A stretch of 64,000 bases of DNA from Candidatus Tenderia electrophaga (lineage in GTDB: Bacteria > Pseudomonadota > Gammaproteobacteria > Tenderiales > Tenderiaceae), in the NCBI GenBank assembly GCA_001447805.1, contig CP013099.1, forward strand, positions 3,233,181 to 3,297,180, written 5' to 3'. The notes beneath the pieces were generated by a model, which searched no databases, was not told where the DNA came from, and saw nothing but the letters and a program-made list of their open reading frames with translations. Both the position numbers and the translations under genes were made by a program. Of this stretch, positions 17,355 through 26,673 are shown one piece after another; the first letter of the stretch is position 1; every line of letters begins with the position of its first letter.

Positions 17355-17438
17355 CCACGGTTCGGGGCTCAAATTACCACCCAGGGGTTAGGTGGGAGTC
17401 TGCCATTAACTGAGGAGGAGAAGGCAGATTGTTGCGTT
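17332..17438 (-). ncRNA. C-rich-loop small RNA C (ErsA/Spot 42/sX13-like position)
   Basis: Predicted transcript of about 107 nt, read leftward. Hairpin 1: TCTGCC/GGCAGA (plus-strand 17399-17428) with loop containing CUCCUCCUC. Hairpin 2: CCACC/GGTGG (17377-17395) with loop UAACCCCUG. It ends in a perfect 10-bp stem (GAGCCCCGAA, 17341-17370) followed by TTTCTTTTTC at 17340-17331, an intrinsic terminator inside the 3' end of engB. The 5' end is estimated from the GAACTT/TCAAA promoter upstream. The C-rich loops could pair with Shine-Dalgarno sequences of target mRNAs (inference). Confidence 0.68.
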
Positions 17439-17444
17439 CGAAAA

Positions 17445-17472
17445 TTTGACAGCGGTGCTGAAATTAAAGTTC
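17445..17472 (-). promoter_or_regulatory. Sigma-E-like promoter of small RNA C
   Basis: On the minus strand GAACTT (17472-17467) is separated by 17 nt from TCAAA (17449-17445). This matches the extracytoplasmic sigma-E/AlgU pattern GAACTT-N16/17-TCnnA. Pseudomonas ErsA, at the equivalent place, is known to depend on this sigma factor. Confidence 0.55.
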
Positions 17473-17486
17473 AATAGCGGGGCCTT

Positions 17487-17598
17487 AAAAAAAATACCCC
17501 GGCCAATTGGGGGGACCGGGGCGAAGGCTCTGCCGGATATTGGGGGAATGTCCGGCAGTCGTGTCCGCTGAGGGAGGAATTCCAACGGACCCATAACT
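17487..17598 (-). ncRNA. C-rich-loop small RNA B
   Basis: Predicted transcript of about 112 nt with three hairpins. (1) GTCCG/CGGAC (plus 17563-17590), loop with CCUCCCUC. (2) TGCCGGA/TCCGGCA (17531-17557), loop CAUUCCCCCAAUA. (3) Terminator CCCCGG/CCGGGG (17497-17521), loop UCCCCCCAAUUGG, followed by TA and eight U. The layout of about 112 nt and three C-loop hairpins resembles Xanthomonas sX13. It is preceded by a near-consensus sigma-70 promoter. The 5' end is an estimate. Confidence 0.75.
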
Positions 17599-17604
17599 TC
17601 CGTA

Positions 17605-17632
17605 ATTATACAACAATCTTAGAATCAGTCAA
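17605..17632 (-). promoter_or_regulatory. Near-consensus sigma-70 promoter of small RNA B
   Basis: On the minus strand TTGACT (17632-17627), a 16-nt spacer and a perfect TATAAT (17610-17605). It is the best sigma-70 promoter match noticed in the window and points directly into small RNA B. Confidence 0.75.
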
Positions 17633-17665
17633 AATAATCGCCTTAGTTTGTGTGTATACGGGTAT

Positions 17666-17788
17666 AAAAAAAGCCCCGGAAACTTGGAGGGAGTCCGGGG
17701 CATCAAGTCTAAGCCCGGCTTGGGGAAACCGGGTAGAGGGGGCCCCGCTCAGGGAGGGGAGCGGGATTAAGCGCAAAGGGTAGCGCTT
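17666..17788 (-). ncRNA. C-rich-loop small RNA A (polA-proximal copy)
   Basis: Predicted transcript of about 123 nt with four hairpins. (1) AAGCGC/GCGCTT (plus 17769-17788), loop UACCCUUU. (2) CCCGCTC/GAGCGGG (17744-17765), loop CCCUCCCU. (3) CCCGG/CCGGG (17714-17733), loop UUUCCCCAAG. (4) Terminator GCCCCGGA/TCCGGGGC (17673-17701), loop CUCCCUCCAAGUU, followed by seven U. Every loop is C-rich. It is read in the same direction as polA and lies just downstream of it, as ErsA and Spot 42 do. Confidence 0.72.
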
Positions 17789-17794
17789 ACCTAT

Positions 17795-17821
17795 GTAGAT
17801 CGGCCCGGAATTTAAAAGTTC
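17795..17821 (-). promoter_or_regulatory. Sigma-E-like promoter of small RNA A
   Basis: On the minus strand GAACTT (17821-17816), a 16-nt spacer and TCTAC (17799-17795), close to the sigma-E -10 TCTGA. It shares the string TTGAACTTT with the small RNA C promoter. It lies inside the stem-loop of the plus-strand terminator at 17797-17842. Confidence 0.45.
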
Positions 17822-17842
17822 AAGGGCCGATCTTCTTTTTTT
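17797..17842 (+). terminator. Intrinsic terminator facing polA
   Basis: Plus-strand stem AGATCGGCCC (17797-17806) / GGGCCGATCT (17824-17833), followed by TCTTTTTTT to 17842. It would stop rightward transcription from engB before it runs antisense into polA. Confidence 0.75.
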
Positions 17843-17883
17843 AAGGTAATTTTTTTGGCTTAATCCGCATTTCTCGCCCGCGC

Positions 17884-20592
17884 TTAATGGGCCTCGTCCC
17901 AGTTGGCCCCCACACCGATATCCACCACTAAGGGCACATCCAGTTCGGCGGCGCCGGCCATACAGCGGCGGATGCCGTCCTTGGCTTCCTCTATCTGGCC
18001 TGTTTTCACCTCGAACACCAGCTCGTCGTGTACCTGCATGATCATGCGTGCCTCGACCTTGCTGTCGGCCAGCCAGGCGTAGGTCTCGATCATAGAGCGT
18101 TTGATGATGTCGGCCGCGCTGCCCTGCATGGGGGCGTTGATGGCGGCGCGCTCGGCGTACTGACGGCGCTGGCCGTTGCGGGAATTGATGTCGGGCAGGT
18201 AGAGGCGGCGGCCGAACAGGGTCTCCACGTAGCCCTGGTCGTGGGCTTGGGCACGCATGCGGTCCATAAAGGCCTTCACCCCCGGATAGCGCTCGAAATA
18301 GAGATTCACATATTCCTGGGCCGCGCCGCGCGCGATGCCCAGCTGTTTGGCCAGGCCGAAGGCCGACATGCCGTAGATCAGGCCGAAGTTGATGGCCTTG
18401 GCGCTGCGGCGCTGGTTGGGCTCCACTTTATCCAGCGGCAGGTTGAAGATCTCGGCGGCGGTGGCGCTGTGGATGTCCTTGTCTTCCTGAAACGCCTTGA
18501 CCAGCCCTGCGTCGCCGGAGAGGTGGGCCATGATGCGCAGCTCGATCTGGGAATAGTCCGCCGCCAGCAGTTGGCAGCCCTCCGGAGCGATGAAGGCCTG
18601 ACGGATGCGCCGGCCCTCCTCGCTTCTGATGGGGATATTCTGCAGGTTGGGATCCGAAGAGGACAGCCGCCCGGTGGCCGCCACCGCCTGATGATAGGAG
18701 GTATGCACCCGGCCGGTGTCGGGATTGATCTGCAGCGGCAGTTTATCGGTATAGGTGGACTTGAGTTTGCTCATGCCGCGGTGTTCCAGGATCAGACGCG
18801 GCAGCTCAAAGTCCAGCGCCAGCTCCTGCAGTACCGCCTCAGCGGTGGAGGGCGCCCCCTTGGGGGTCTTTTGCAGCACCGGCAGTTCCAGTTTGTCGTA
18901 GAGAATGGCCTGGATCTGCTTGGGGGAGCCCAGGTTGAAGCGTTCTCCCGCCGCCGTGTGGGCCTGCTGCTCGATCTCGTCCATGCGCCGGGCCAGGGTC
19001 TTGCTCTGCTTGGCCAGCATGCCGGTGTCGATGAGCACGCCGCGGCGTTCGATGTCCGACAGTATGGGCACCAGCGGCATTTCGATGGTCTCGAACACCT
19101 GTTTCAGGCCGGGCTCTTGTTCCAGCCGTGGCCACAGGGTCTCATGCAGGCGCAGGGTGATGTCGGCATCCTCGGCGGCATAGGGGGCGGCCTGCTCCAC
19201 GGCGATCTGGTTGAAGGTCAGTTGTTTGGCGCCCTTGCCGGCGATCTGTTCGAAGTGGATGGTCTGATGGCCTAGATAGGCTAAGGCGAGGGAGTCCATG
19301 TCGTGGCGCGAGGCGGTGCTGTTGTAGACATAGGATTCCAGCATGGTGTCAAACTGCACGCCGCGCAGGGTGATGCCGTGGTTGGCCAGCACGCTCATGT
19401 CGTATTTCAGATTCTGGCCGACTTTTTTCTTGCCGTCGTCTTCCAGCAGCGGTTTGAGTTGATCCAATACCTCATCGCGATCGAGTTGCTCGGGGGCGCC
19501 GGGATAGTCGTGGGCCAGGGGTACGTACGCCGCTGTGCCGCTGTTGATGGCGAACGACACGCCGACGATGCGGGCGGCCATGTAGGCCAGATCGGTGGTC
19601 TCGGTGTCGAAGGCGAACAGTTCGGCCTTGGCGAGTTTGTTCAGCCATTGATCCAGCTGTTTTTGTGTCAGGAGGGTCTGGTAGTCGGTCACCACGGCGG
19701 CGCTTTCGGGCTCGCCTATGCCCTCTGCCTCCGGCGCCCCTTCGTCCAACTGGCGCAGCCAGGTCTTGAACTCCAGCTTCGTATACAGCCGGCGCAAAGC
19801 CTTCGTGTCCGGGGTTTGCAGTTTCAGTTGCTCCGGTGTCTGCGCCAACTCTACATCGCATTTGATGGTGGCGAGCTGGCGCGATAAGCGCAGCTGCTCC
19901 AGGTTGTCGCGCAGGCTCTCGCCCACCTTGCCCTTGATCTCATCGGCCCGCTCGATGATCGCATCCAGGGAGCCGTACGCCTTGAGCCACTTTACCGCCG
20001 TCTTGGGGCCGACCTTGGGCACACCCGGGATGTTGTCCGAGCTGTCGCCCACCAAGGCGAGATAATCGATGATGCACTCCGGCGGGATGCCGAATTTGTC
20101 GATCACCCCGTCGTGGTCCAGGCGCGTATTGGTCATGGTGTTGATGAGGCTAATCTTGCGGTCCACCAGCTGGGCCATGTCCTTGTCGCCGGTGGAAATA
20201 ACGGTATCCAGGCCGTGCGCGGTGGCCTGGCGTGCCAGGGTGCCGATGACGTCGTCCGCCTCCACCCCGTCGATGATCAGCATGGGAATGCCCATGGCCC
20301 GCACCAGTTCGTGCAGCGGTTCGATTTGGCTGCGCATGTCGTCCGGCATGGGTGGCCGGTGTGCCTTGTACTGCTCGAATAGCTCGTCGCGGAAGGTTTT
20401 GCCCTTGGCGTCGAACACCACTGCCATCAAGTCGGGCTCGTAGTCCTTCAGCAGACGGCGCAGCATATTGGCCACGCCGTAGGCCGCGCCGGTGGGCTGG
20501 CCGTCGGCAGTGGTCAGCGGCGGCAGGGCGAAAAAGGCACGATACAGGTAGGAGGATCCGTCGACGAGGATGAGCGGTTTGGGTGTGGTCAT
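17884..20592 (-). CDS. polA: DNA polymerase I
   Basis: 902 residues (E. coli 928). N-terminal 5'-3' exonuclease domain (about 1-290) begins [19 protein letters not shown]. The 3'-5' proofreading domain keeps its metal residues ([10 protein letters not shown], Asp329 and Glu331), so proofreading should be active. The polymerase domain has motif [15 protein letters not shown] (Asp679), the O-helix region [16 protein letters not shown] and motif C VHDELVFE (Asp856). It fills gaps in repair and removes Okazaki RNA primers. It starts at the ATG at 20592 and is divergent from the LOG gene. The 3' flank is the small-RNA array. Confidence 0.98.
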   Translation of the reverse strand: MTTPKPLILVDGSSYLYRAFFALPPLTTADGQPTGAAYGVANMLRRLLKDYEPDLMAVVFDAKGKTFRDELFEQYKAHRPPMPDDMRSQIEPLHELVRAMGIPMLIIDGVEADDVIGTLARQATAHGLDTVISTGDKDMAQLVDRKISLINTMTNTRLDHDGVIDKFGIPPECIIDYLALVGDSSDNIPGVPKVGPKTAVKWLKAYGSLDAIIERADEIKGKVGESLRDNLEQLRLSRQLATIKCDVELAQTPEQLKLQTPDTKALRRLYTKLEFKTWLRQLDEGAPEAEGIGEPESAAVVTDYQTLLTQKQLDQWLNKLAKAELFAFDTETTDLAYMAARIVGVSFAINSGTAAYVPLAHDYPGAPEQLDRDEVLDQLKPLLEDDGKKKVGQNLKYDMSVLANHGITLRGVQFDTMLESYVYNSTASRHDMDSLALAYLGHQTIHFEQIAGKGAKQLTFNQIAVEQAAPYAAEDADITLRLHETLWPRLEQEPGLKQVFETIEMPLVPILSDIERRGVLIDTGMLAKQSKTLARRMDEIEQQAHTAAGERFNLGSPKQIQAILYDKLELPVLQKTPKGAPSTAEAVLQELALDFELPRLILEHRGMSKLKSTYTDKLPLQINPDTGRVHTSYHQAVAATGRLSSSDPNLQNIPIRSEEGRRIRQAFIAPEGCQLLAADYSQIELRIMAHLSGDAGLVKAFQEDKDIHSATAAEIFNLPLDKVEPNQRRSAKAINFGLIYGMSAFGLAKQLGIARGAAQEYVNLYFERYPGVKAFMDRMRAQAHDQGYVETLFGRRLYLPDINSRNGQRRQYAERAAINAPMQGSAADIIKRSMIETYAWLADSKVEARMIMQVHDELVFEVKTGQIEEAKDGIRRCMAGAAELDVPLVVDIGVGANWDEAH

Positions 20593-20688
20593 AATGAATG
20601 CCGGATTTGTCTTCTAAACTGATAGTGAGGTGGGGCAACATTATGCAACACTTCGTCCATCGAGGTGAGAACCCCATTCAGTGACAGC

Positions 20689-20695
20689 AGGAGGG
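20689..20695 (+). promoter_or_regulatory. Shine-Dalgarno that fixes a GTG start
   Basis: AGGAGGG lies 5 nt before the GTG at 20701. It favours that start over the upstream in-frame GTG at 20665 and the downstream ATG at 20734. Confidence 0.75.
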
Positions 20696-20700
20696 CCGCA

Positions 20701-21426
20701 GTGGACGAGCAACAAAAATCCAGTCATCCCGGCATGGCGCAACCCAACGATTCCATGCTGACGCGCGAATCGTGGAAGATTTTTCAGATCATGGCCGAGT
20801 TCGTCGAGGGTTTCGAACGCCTGGCGCAGATCAAGCCTTCGGTGAGCATTTTCGGGTCGGCCCGCACGCCGCCCGATCACCCCTATTATACGTTGGGCGA
20901 GGAGATCGCCATGGCCCTGTCCGAAGCCGGCTTCAGCGTGGTCAGCGGCGGCGGCCCCGGCATCATGGAGGCGGCCAACAAGGGCGCCTTCGCCGGTAAG
21001 TCCCCCAGCATCGGCCTGAATATCGCGTTACCATTTGAACAGATCGCCAATCCCTATCAGGACATCTCGCTCAATTTCCGCCATTTCTTTTCGCGCAAGG
21101 TGATGTTCGTCAAATACGCCTCGGCCTATGTGGTGCTGCCCGGCGGCTTCGGCACCCTGGACGAACTGGCCGAGATCCTGACCCTGGTGCAGACCAAGAA
21201 GACACGCCGCATTCCCATCATCCTGGTGCACAAACCTTTTTGGCAGGGCTTGTTGCAATGGTTCGAGCACACCCTGGTCAAGGAGAAGGTGATTGCGGCG
21301 AAGGACATGCAGTTGATACAACTGGTGGATTCGCCTAACGAGGTGGTAGATGCTATCTTTAGCCACTACGAAACGCGCAGGTTCGAGCCGTCGCCGGAGG
21401 AAAAAGAACGGCTGATGGATCTGTAA
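20701..21426 (+). CDS. LOG family (TIGR00730) Rossmann-fold protein
   Basis: 241 residues starting at a GTG with a strong ribosome-binding site. The family signatures are exact: SGGGPGIMEAANKGAF for nucleotide binding and LPGGFGTLDELAEILTLVQT, the PGGxGTxxE motif of cytokinin-riboside-monophosphate phosphoribohydrolases (LOG/YgdH-like). It probably cleaves the N-glycosidic bond of nucleotide monophosphates; the physiological substrate in bacteria is uncertain. It is divergent from polA and followed after 19 bp by the DUF2782 gene. Confidence 0.92.
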   Translation: MDEQQKSSHPGMAQPNDSMLTRESWKIFQIMAEFVEGFERLAQIKPSVSIFGSARTPPDHPYYTLGEEIAMALSEAGFSVVSGGGPGIMEAANKGAFAGKSPSIGLNIALPFEQIANPYQDISLNFRHFFSRKVMFVKYASAYVVLPGGFGTLDELAEILTLVQTKKTRRIPIILVHKPFWQGLLQWFEHTLVKEKVIAAKDMQLIQLVDSPNEVVDAIFSHYETRRFEPSPEEKERLMDL

Positions 21427-21445
21427 GGACGAGACGAACGGATTG

Positions 21446-21754
21446 ATGCAAACCCGATATTTATTGGCCCTGTGGACGTTATTGTCGGCCCCCGCGCTGC
21501 TGGCCCAAGCGCCGCAAGAGGGCGCGTCGCCCCTGGATCAGGCCATGGAGCCGGAGGTGGTCATCACCCCCACGGAACAGGGCCGGGTCAAGGAATATCG
21601 CGTCAATGGCCAGCTCTACATGATCGAAATCGTGCCCACCAAGGGCGCCCCCTATTATCTGATCGATACGGACGGTGACGGACTGCTGGACAACCGCCAG
21701 AATCACCTTGAACCCGATCTGACCATTCCGCGCTGGCCCGTCTTGCGCTGGTAG
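21446..21754 (+). CDS. DUF2782 family secreted protein
   Basis: 102 residues with a signal peptide (MQTRYLLALWTLLSAPALLAQA) and a compact beta-rich domain: RVKEYRVNGQLYMIEIVPTK, then PYYLIDTDGDGLLDNR. This is the DUF2782 pattern, often encoded next to polA in gammaproteobacteria. It is predicted to be periplasmic; function unknown. The ATG at 21446 is preferred over the overlapping TTG at 21443. Confidence 0.83.
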   Translation: MQTRYLLALWTLLSAPALLAQAPQEGASPLDQAMEPEVVITPTEQGRVKEYRVNGQLYMIEIVPTKGAPYYLIDTDGDGLLDNRQNHLEPDLTIPRWPVLRW

Positions 21755-22228
21755 ACGTTTCGCTTCACCGTTGATGCCACCGAGCCGGGCGCTATTCCGG
21801 TATCGGTGCGGCATTGTTGATGGTGACAAAAACAAACAGAATAATCCTTGCTTAGACGTCTTTTTGTAAAGAATTGCCAATAAAATGCGCTAACCTATTG
21901 TTGGCGCTGGGTTGTTTTTCAGTTATGCACAAAATCTGTGGATAAGTGTGTGGAAAGTTTGTCATAAACAGAGATAGATGCCGCCATAAGGGCGCCATCC
22001 CAGGATTGGTCAAAATGTGCCCAGGCGTTTATAGATATAAAAATCAATGAGTTGTGGAGTTCAATCAAACGCCGTGGACGATCAGGGTAACCGTTTAACA
22101 GGCAATCGCTGTAGCCGTTCGATGGTGTGCATAAGTGATGCCGCACGCCTGTGCGCAGCGCCGCCCGGGCTGGCCGACAAAAAAGGATTGTTGTAATCGT
22201 GGTCGCCATCAGCGGGAAGGATTTGCTC
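21755..22228. other. 474-bp non-coding region with AT-rich stretch and DnaA-box-like sites
   Basis: No credible gene was seen here. The first half (about 21820-21965) is AT-rich compared with its surroundings and holds the DnaA-box-like cluster. A further match to the relaxed consensus, TGTGCATAA, lies at 22126-22134. A -10-like TATAAA lies at 22036-22041 but has no convincing -35. The promoter of the gsp operon must lie in this interval. Confidence 0.6.
21923..21957. promoter_or_regulatory. Cluster of DnaA-box-like 9-mers
   Basis: TTATGCACA (21923-21931, fits TTATNCACA), TGTGGATAA (21937-21945, exact reverse complement of TTATCCACA) and the weaker TGTGGAAAG (21949-21957) fall within 35 bp. 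Three such words so close together are unlikely to be random. The role (origin-related, titration or DnaA-controlled promoter) is open. Confidence 0.5.
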
Positions 22229-23101
22229 ATGTTGTGCCGCCAGCCGGGTGCGCGCCTGCGCGTCCTGGTGCATGTGCTGCTGATCCTGATGTTGTGCTAC
22301 AGCCTGGCCCAGCTGACCTGGCGCCTCTGGCCCGAACCGCAATTGCCGGCCTTGTTGCCGACGCCGGGGCAGAGTGTCGCCGTTGCCGGCGGCGCTAGCG
22401 ACAGCGGGCTGGCGCGTCAGATTCCCCAGTGGCACCTGTTCGGCGAGGTGGCGCGTGAGGTGGTGGCGCCCAAGCCGGTGGATTTGCCGGAGACCAATCT
22501 CAAACTTACCCTGCGGGGTCTGATTGCCTCCACCGATCCGCGCGAGGCGCGCGCCATCGTCGCCGACGCGTCCGGTAAAGAGAATTTTTACCGCATCGGC
22601 GACCAGCTGCCGGGCAATGCCGAGCTGGATGAGATCCATGTCGACCGCATCGTGATCAAGCGCGGCGGGCGCTATGAAACCCTCAAGCTGCCCAAAGAGT
22701 CATTGAACATGGGTGTCACAGCGCCGGCCCGGGCGGCGGACCCTGCCGCCGGTGTCGGTGGCAGGACGCCGGCCGTGGCGCCGCGGCGTTCATACTCGCT
22801 GCGTGAGTACCGTGATACTTTATTAAATGATCCCCAGCAGGTGGCCGATCTGGTGCGTATCAACCCGGCCTATGACAACGGCAAGTTTGCCGGCTACAAA
22901 CTACAAGCCGGCCGTGACGCCAGTTTTCTGGCCCGTTACGGTCTGCGGCCGGGAGATGTGGTGACCGCGGTAAACGGCGTGGCGCTGGACAGTCCCGCCA
23001 AGGGCTTCGGTTTAATGAAGGATTTGGCCAACGCTGATACCCTCGACCTGGTGGTGGAGCGCGACGGCATTAAGCAACGCTTCGCCCTGCCAATGAATTA
23101 G
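22229..23101 (+). CDS. gspC: Type II secretion system inner-membrane protein GspC
   Basis: 290 residues: a short cytoplasmic N-terminus, one membrane helix (LVHVLLILMLCYSLAQL), the homology region (WHLFGEVA..., LKLTLRGLIAS, ARAIVAD) and a C-terminal PDZ-like domain (LRPGDVVTAVNGVALD). GspC links the inner-membrane platform to the GspD secretin and helps choose substrates. The ATG at 22229 is chosen because GGAAGGA lies about 9 nt upstream. It is the first gene of a contiguous gspC-N operon. Confidence 0.9.
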   Translation: MLCRQPGARLRVLVHVLLILMLCYSLAQLTWRLWPEPQLPALLPTPGQSVAVAGGASDSGLARQIPQWHLFGEVAREVVAPKPVDLPETNLKLTLRGLIASTDPREARAIVADASGKENFYRIGDQLPGNAELDEIHVDRIVIKRGGRYETLKLPKESLNMGVTAPARAADPAAGVGGRTPAVAPRRSYSLREYRDTLLNDPQQVADLVRINPAYDNGKFAGYKLQAGRDASFLARYGLRPGDVVTAVNGVALDSPAKGFGLMKDLANADTLDLVVERDGIKQRFALPMN

Positions 23102-23118
23102 GGGCGAGTAGGAAAATA

Positions 23119-25146
23119 ATGGAATCAAGTCAAATGAATTGCAGGCCAAACGCCACGCATGTCCGGCACCGCGGGTGGTGGCTGGCGGCCTTGTTGGTAT
23201 TCAGCAGCCTGTGGCTGGGCGCCGCCCAGGCCCAGCAGTCCAGCATCACCTTTAATCTCAAGGATGCCGAGCTGGAAACCGTCATCGCCACCGTGGCCGA
23301 GTTCACCGGCAGGAATTTCATTATCGATCCGCGCGTCAAGGGCAAGGTCACGGTCATTTCATCCAAGCCCATGAATGCCAATGAGGTGTATCAGACCTTC
23401 CTCTCCCTGCTCGAAGTCCATAACTTCTCCGCCGTGCCGGTGGGCAACGTGATCAAGATCGTGCCCTCGGTGAACGCCAAGCAGATGGGCGGCGCCGAGC
23501 GGCTGCGCGGCCAGGCCGAGGGCGACGAAATCGTCACCCGCGTCATCGATGTGAAAAATGTCTCCGCCGCCCAGCTGGTGCCCATCCTGCGGCCCTTGGT
23601 GCCCCAGCACGGCCACATGGCCGCCTATGCCCCCACCAACGTGCTCATCGTCTCCGACGCCGCCGCCAACGTCGACCGCCTGCTGAGCATCATCAACCGC
23701 ATCGATGTGGCCAGCGCCTCCGATCTGGAGGTGATGGCGCTCAAGCACGCCTCGGCCACCGAGGTGGTGCGCATTCTGGAAAACCTGCGTCAGCAGGGTA
23801 AGCGTACGGATCCCAATCAGCAGTCCGGCGCCGCCGTGCTGGTGGCCGACGAGCGCACCAACAGTATCCTCATCAGCGGTGATAAGTCGGAGCGGCTCAA
23901 CATCCGCGCCATTATCAGCCATCTGGACACGCCGTTGGAGACCACCGGCAACACCCATGTCATCTATCTGCGTTACGCCAAGGCCAAGGATCTGGTGCCG
24001 GTGCTGACCGGCCTGGGCGAGAGCTTCGAGAAGGAGCAGCAGGGCGGCGGTAAGGCGCCGGCGCCGACAATGCGTTCGCCCATTACCATCCAAGCCCACG
24101 AATCCACCAACGCCCTGGTGATCACCGCGCCGCCGGACCTGCTGCGCTCGCTCAAGGGGGTCATCAAGCAGCTCGACGTGCGTCGCGCCCAGGTGCTGGT
24201 GGAGGCGGTCATTGCCGAGGTCACCGAGAACAAGACCGCCGAATTGGGGGTGAGCTGGTTTGTCGACGGTTCGGGAGACGGCAAGGGACCCATCGCCGGC
24301 ACCAGCTTCACCGAATTCAATGCCACCGCGGTCGGGCTTGGACTGCGCAGCGGCAACATCACCTCGCCGACCCCGCCACTGAGTTTTCTCGGGGTGGGGC
24401 GAATCAACAGCGGCAGCACCGATTTCGTCGGTTTGATCAAGGCCTTGCAGGGCGATAGCCGCGCCAACGTGTTGTCCAAGCCCACCATCCTGACCCTGGA
24501 TAATGAGGAGGCCGAGATCGTGGTGGGCCAGAATGTCCCCTTTCGTACCGGCAGCTACACCAGCACCGGTGACGGCAGCACGCCCAACAATCCCTTCACC
24601 ACCATCGAGCGCAAGGACGTGGGCGTGACCCTCAAGGTCAAACCCCAGATCAATGAGGGCGATGCGGTCAAGCTCGACATCGAACAGAATGTGGACAGTG
24701 TCGCCCCGTCGACCGAGGGCGCCTCCGACCTCATCACCAATAAACGCTCCATCCGCACCTCGGTGCTGGTGGATGACGGCGGTACCATCGTCCTTGGCGG
24801 CCTGGTTCAGGACGACGTCAACGAGTCGGAACAAAAGGTGCCCCTGCTCGGCGACATCCCCTTCCTGGGGGCCCTGTTCCGCAATAAGTCTTCGGAAAAG
24901 GTGAAGAACAACCTGCTGGTGTTCATCCGTCCCACCATCGTGCGTGACGCCGCCGTGGCCGGCAATATCACCTCCAGCAAATACGACTACGTACGCGCCG
25001 AGCAGCTCAAGTTTCAGCGCCAGGGCGTGATGATGTTGGACGAGAGCGAGGTGCCGGTGTTGCCCGAATTCCTGGAACTGCCGCCGGCCTACGAGCCCCT
25101 TCCGGCCGGCACCGAAAGCGGTCGATTGAACGACGATGCTGACTGA
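23119..25146 (+). CDS. gspD: Type II secretion secretin GspD
   Basis: 675 residues with a signal peptide ending AAQA. The N0 domain begins [19 protein letters not shown] with [14 protein letters not shown]1-N3 repeats follow (about 110-330). The secretin core has [10 protein letters not shown], the [21 protein letters not shown] region and [23 protein letters not shown]. It forms the outer-membrane channel of the T2SS. AGGA lies 7 nt before the ATG at 23119. The 3' end overlaps gspE by 11 bp. No pilotin gene (gspS) is seen nearby. Confidence 0.97.
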   Translation: MESSQMNCRPNATHVRHRGWWLAALLVFSSLWLGAAQAQQSSITFNLKDAELETVIATVAEFTGRNFIIDPRVKGKVTVISSKPMNANEVYQTFLSLLEVHNFSAVPVGNVIKIVPSVNAKQMGGAERLRGQAEGDEIVTRVIDVKNVSAAQLVPILRPLVPQHGHMAAYAPTNVLIVSDAAANVDRLLSIINRIDVASASDLEVMALKHASATEVVRILENLRQQGKRTDPNQQSGAAVLVADERTNSILISGDKSERLNIRAIISHLDTPLETTGNTHVIYLRYAKAKDLVPVLTGLGESFEKEQQGGGKAPAPTMRSPITIQAHESTNALVITAPPDLLRSLKGVIKQLDVRRAQVLVEAVIAEVTENKTAELGVSWFVDGSGDGKGPIAGTSFTEFNATAVGLGLRSGNITSPTPPLSFLGVGRINSGSTDFVGLIKALQGDSRANVLSKPTILTLDNEEAEIVVGQNVPFRTGSYTSTGDGSTPNNPFTTIERKDVGVTLKVKPQINEGDAVKLDIEQNVDSVAPSTEGASDLITNKRSIRTSVLVDDGGTIVLGGLVQDDVNESEQKVPLLGDIPFLGALFRNKSSEKVKNNLLVFIRPTIVRDAAVAGNITSSKYDYVRAEQLKFQRQGVMMLDESEVPVLPEFLELPPAYEPLPAGTESGRLNDDAD

Positions 25147-26656
25147 CACCCAGCCTGCCGACACCCCCGCCGATGCCGCAACGCCGCGCAAACGACTCAG
25201 CTTCGGGTTTGCCAAGCGCCACGGTGCCCTGCTCAAGGCCCTGACGCCGGACGCCGCCCAACTGCAATGCCGCGCCACGATCGCCAGCCGCAGCCTGGCC
25301 GAGTTGCGGCGCTATTTCGGCGTGCCCCTGCAATTGGAGGTGATGCCCCCGGAGCAGTTCGAGCGCCTGCTGCAGCAGAGCTATGAAGGCGGCTCCGGCG
25401 AGGCCTTCGACATGATGGGCACAATGGGCGAGGAGGACGACCTGTCCAGCATCGCCCAAGAGCTGGACGAGCCCGAAGACCTGCTGGAAAGCGAGGACGA
25501 CGCCCCCATCATCCGCCTGCTCAACGCCCTGCTCACCCAGGCCATCAAGGAAGGCGCCTCCGATATCCATCTCGATACCTTCGAGGGCCGCATGGCGGTG
25601 CGCTTCCGCGTCGACGGCGTGTTGCGCGAGGTGCTGGAGCCCAACCGCCACCTGGCGCCGCTGCTGGTGTCGCGCATCAAGGTCATGGCGCGGCTCGACA
25701 TCGCCGAAAAGCGCCTGCCGCAAGACGGCCGTATTTCACTGCGTATCGCCGGCCGGCCGGTGGACGTGCGTGTCTCCACCCTGCCGGTGGGCCAGGGTGG
25801 CGAGCGTGTGGTGCTGCGCCTGCTCGACAAACAGGCCGGACGCCTGGACCTGGAACACCTGGGCATGGAACAAAACGCCATGCGCCAGCTGGACAAGCTG
25901 ATCCACCGCCCCCACGGCATCATCCTGGTCACCGGCCCCACCGGCTCGGGCAAGACCACCACCCTGTACGCGGGGCTGGCCCGGCTCAACGACAATCAGC
26001 GCAACATCATGACCGTGGAAGACCCTATCGAATACTATATCGACGGCATCTCCCAGACCGCCGTCAACACCAAGGTGAAGATGTCCTTCGCGCGTGGCCT
26101 GCGCGCCATCCTGCGCCAGGATCCGGACGTGGTCATGGTGGGCGAGATCCGCGACCTGGAGACCGCCGAGATTGCGGTGCAGGCCTCCCTCACCGGCCAC
26201 CTGGTGCTCTCCACCCTGCACACCAACACCGCCGTCGGCGCCATGACCCGCTTGCGCGACATGGGGGTGGAGCCCTTCCTGCTCTCCTCCAGCCTGATCG
26301 GGGTGCTGGCCCAGCGCTTGGTGCGCCTGCTCTGCCCCCACTGCAAGCAAGCCCACCCGGCCAGCGCCAGCGAATGCGAAAGCTTCGGCTGGGATGCGGC
26401 CAATCCGCCCACGCTCTATCGCGCCCAGGGCTGTCCCGAGTGCAAGCAGGTGGGCTATATCGGCCGCACCGGCATCTACGAACTGGTGATCGTCGATGAG
26501 CCACTGCAGACCATGATCCACGACGGCGCCAGCGAACAGCAGATGGAGCGCCACGCGCGCCAGACCACCGCCGGCATTCGCGACGACGGCCTGCGCCGCG
26601 TGCTGGCCGGCGCGACCTCGCTGGAGGAAGTACTGCGCGTCACCAAAGAAAACTAG
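25136..26656 (+). CDS. gspE: Type II secretion ATPase GspE
   Basis: 506 residues. The N-terminal N1E-like domain precedes the ATPase core: Walker [16 protein letters not shown] (Lys273), Asp box [13 protein letters not shown], Walker [17 protein letters not shown] and His box [14 protein letters not shown]. The tetracysteine zinc loop is present (CPHCKQ and CPECKQ). GspE is the cytoplasmic hexamer that drives pseudopilus assembly. It overlaps gspD by 11 bp and is 17 bp before gspF. Confidence 0.97.
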   Translation: MLTDTQPADTPADAATPRKRLSFGFAKRHGALLKALTPDAAQLQCRATIASRSLAELRRYFGVPLQLEVMPPEQFERLLQQSYEGGSGEAFDMMGTMGEEDDLSSIAQELDEPEDLLESEDDAPIIRLLNALLTQAIKEGASDIHLDTFEGRMAVRFRVDGVLREVLEPNRHLAPLLVSRIKVMARLDIAEKRLPQDGRISLRIAGRPVDVRVSTLPVGQGGERVVLRLLDKQAGRLDLEHLGMEQNAMRQLDKLIHRPHGIILVTGPTGSGKTTTLYAGLARLNDNQRNIMTVEDPIEYYIDGISQTAVNTKVKMSFARGLRAILRQDPDVVMVGEIRDLETAEIAVQASLTGHLVLSTLHTNTAVGAMTRLRDMGVEPFLLSSSLIGVLAQRLVRLLCPHCKQAHPASASECESFGWDAANPPTLYRAQGCPECKQVGYIGRTGIYELVIVDEPLQTMIHDGASEQQMERHARQTTAGIRDDGLRRVLAGATSLEEVLRVTKEN

Positions 26657-26673
26657 GCGCAAGGACACACTAA

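Noticed and set aside
17385-17842. A plus-strand CsrB/RsmZ-like RNA with GGA in the hairpin loops
   Set aside because: Read on the plus strand the loops show GGGAGG, as CsrA-titrating RNAs do. The U-runs directly after three hairpins, and the best promoters, are on the minus strand, so minus-strand small RNAs explain the data better. Strand-specific RNA-seq would decide.
21755-22228. Calling this region oriC
   Set aside because: DnaA-like boxes are present, but no origin-linked genes or skew information are available in the window; kept only as a site of interest.
23359-25278. Long minus-strand open frame opposite gspD
   Set aside because: It covers a well-supported secretin gene and reads as His/Gln/Gly-rich low-complexity sequence; antisense shadow.
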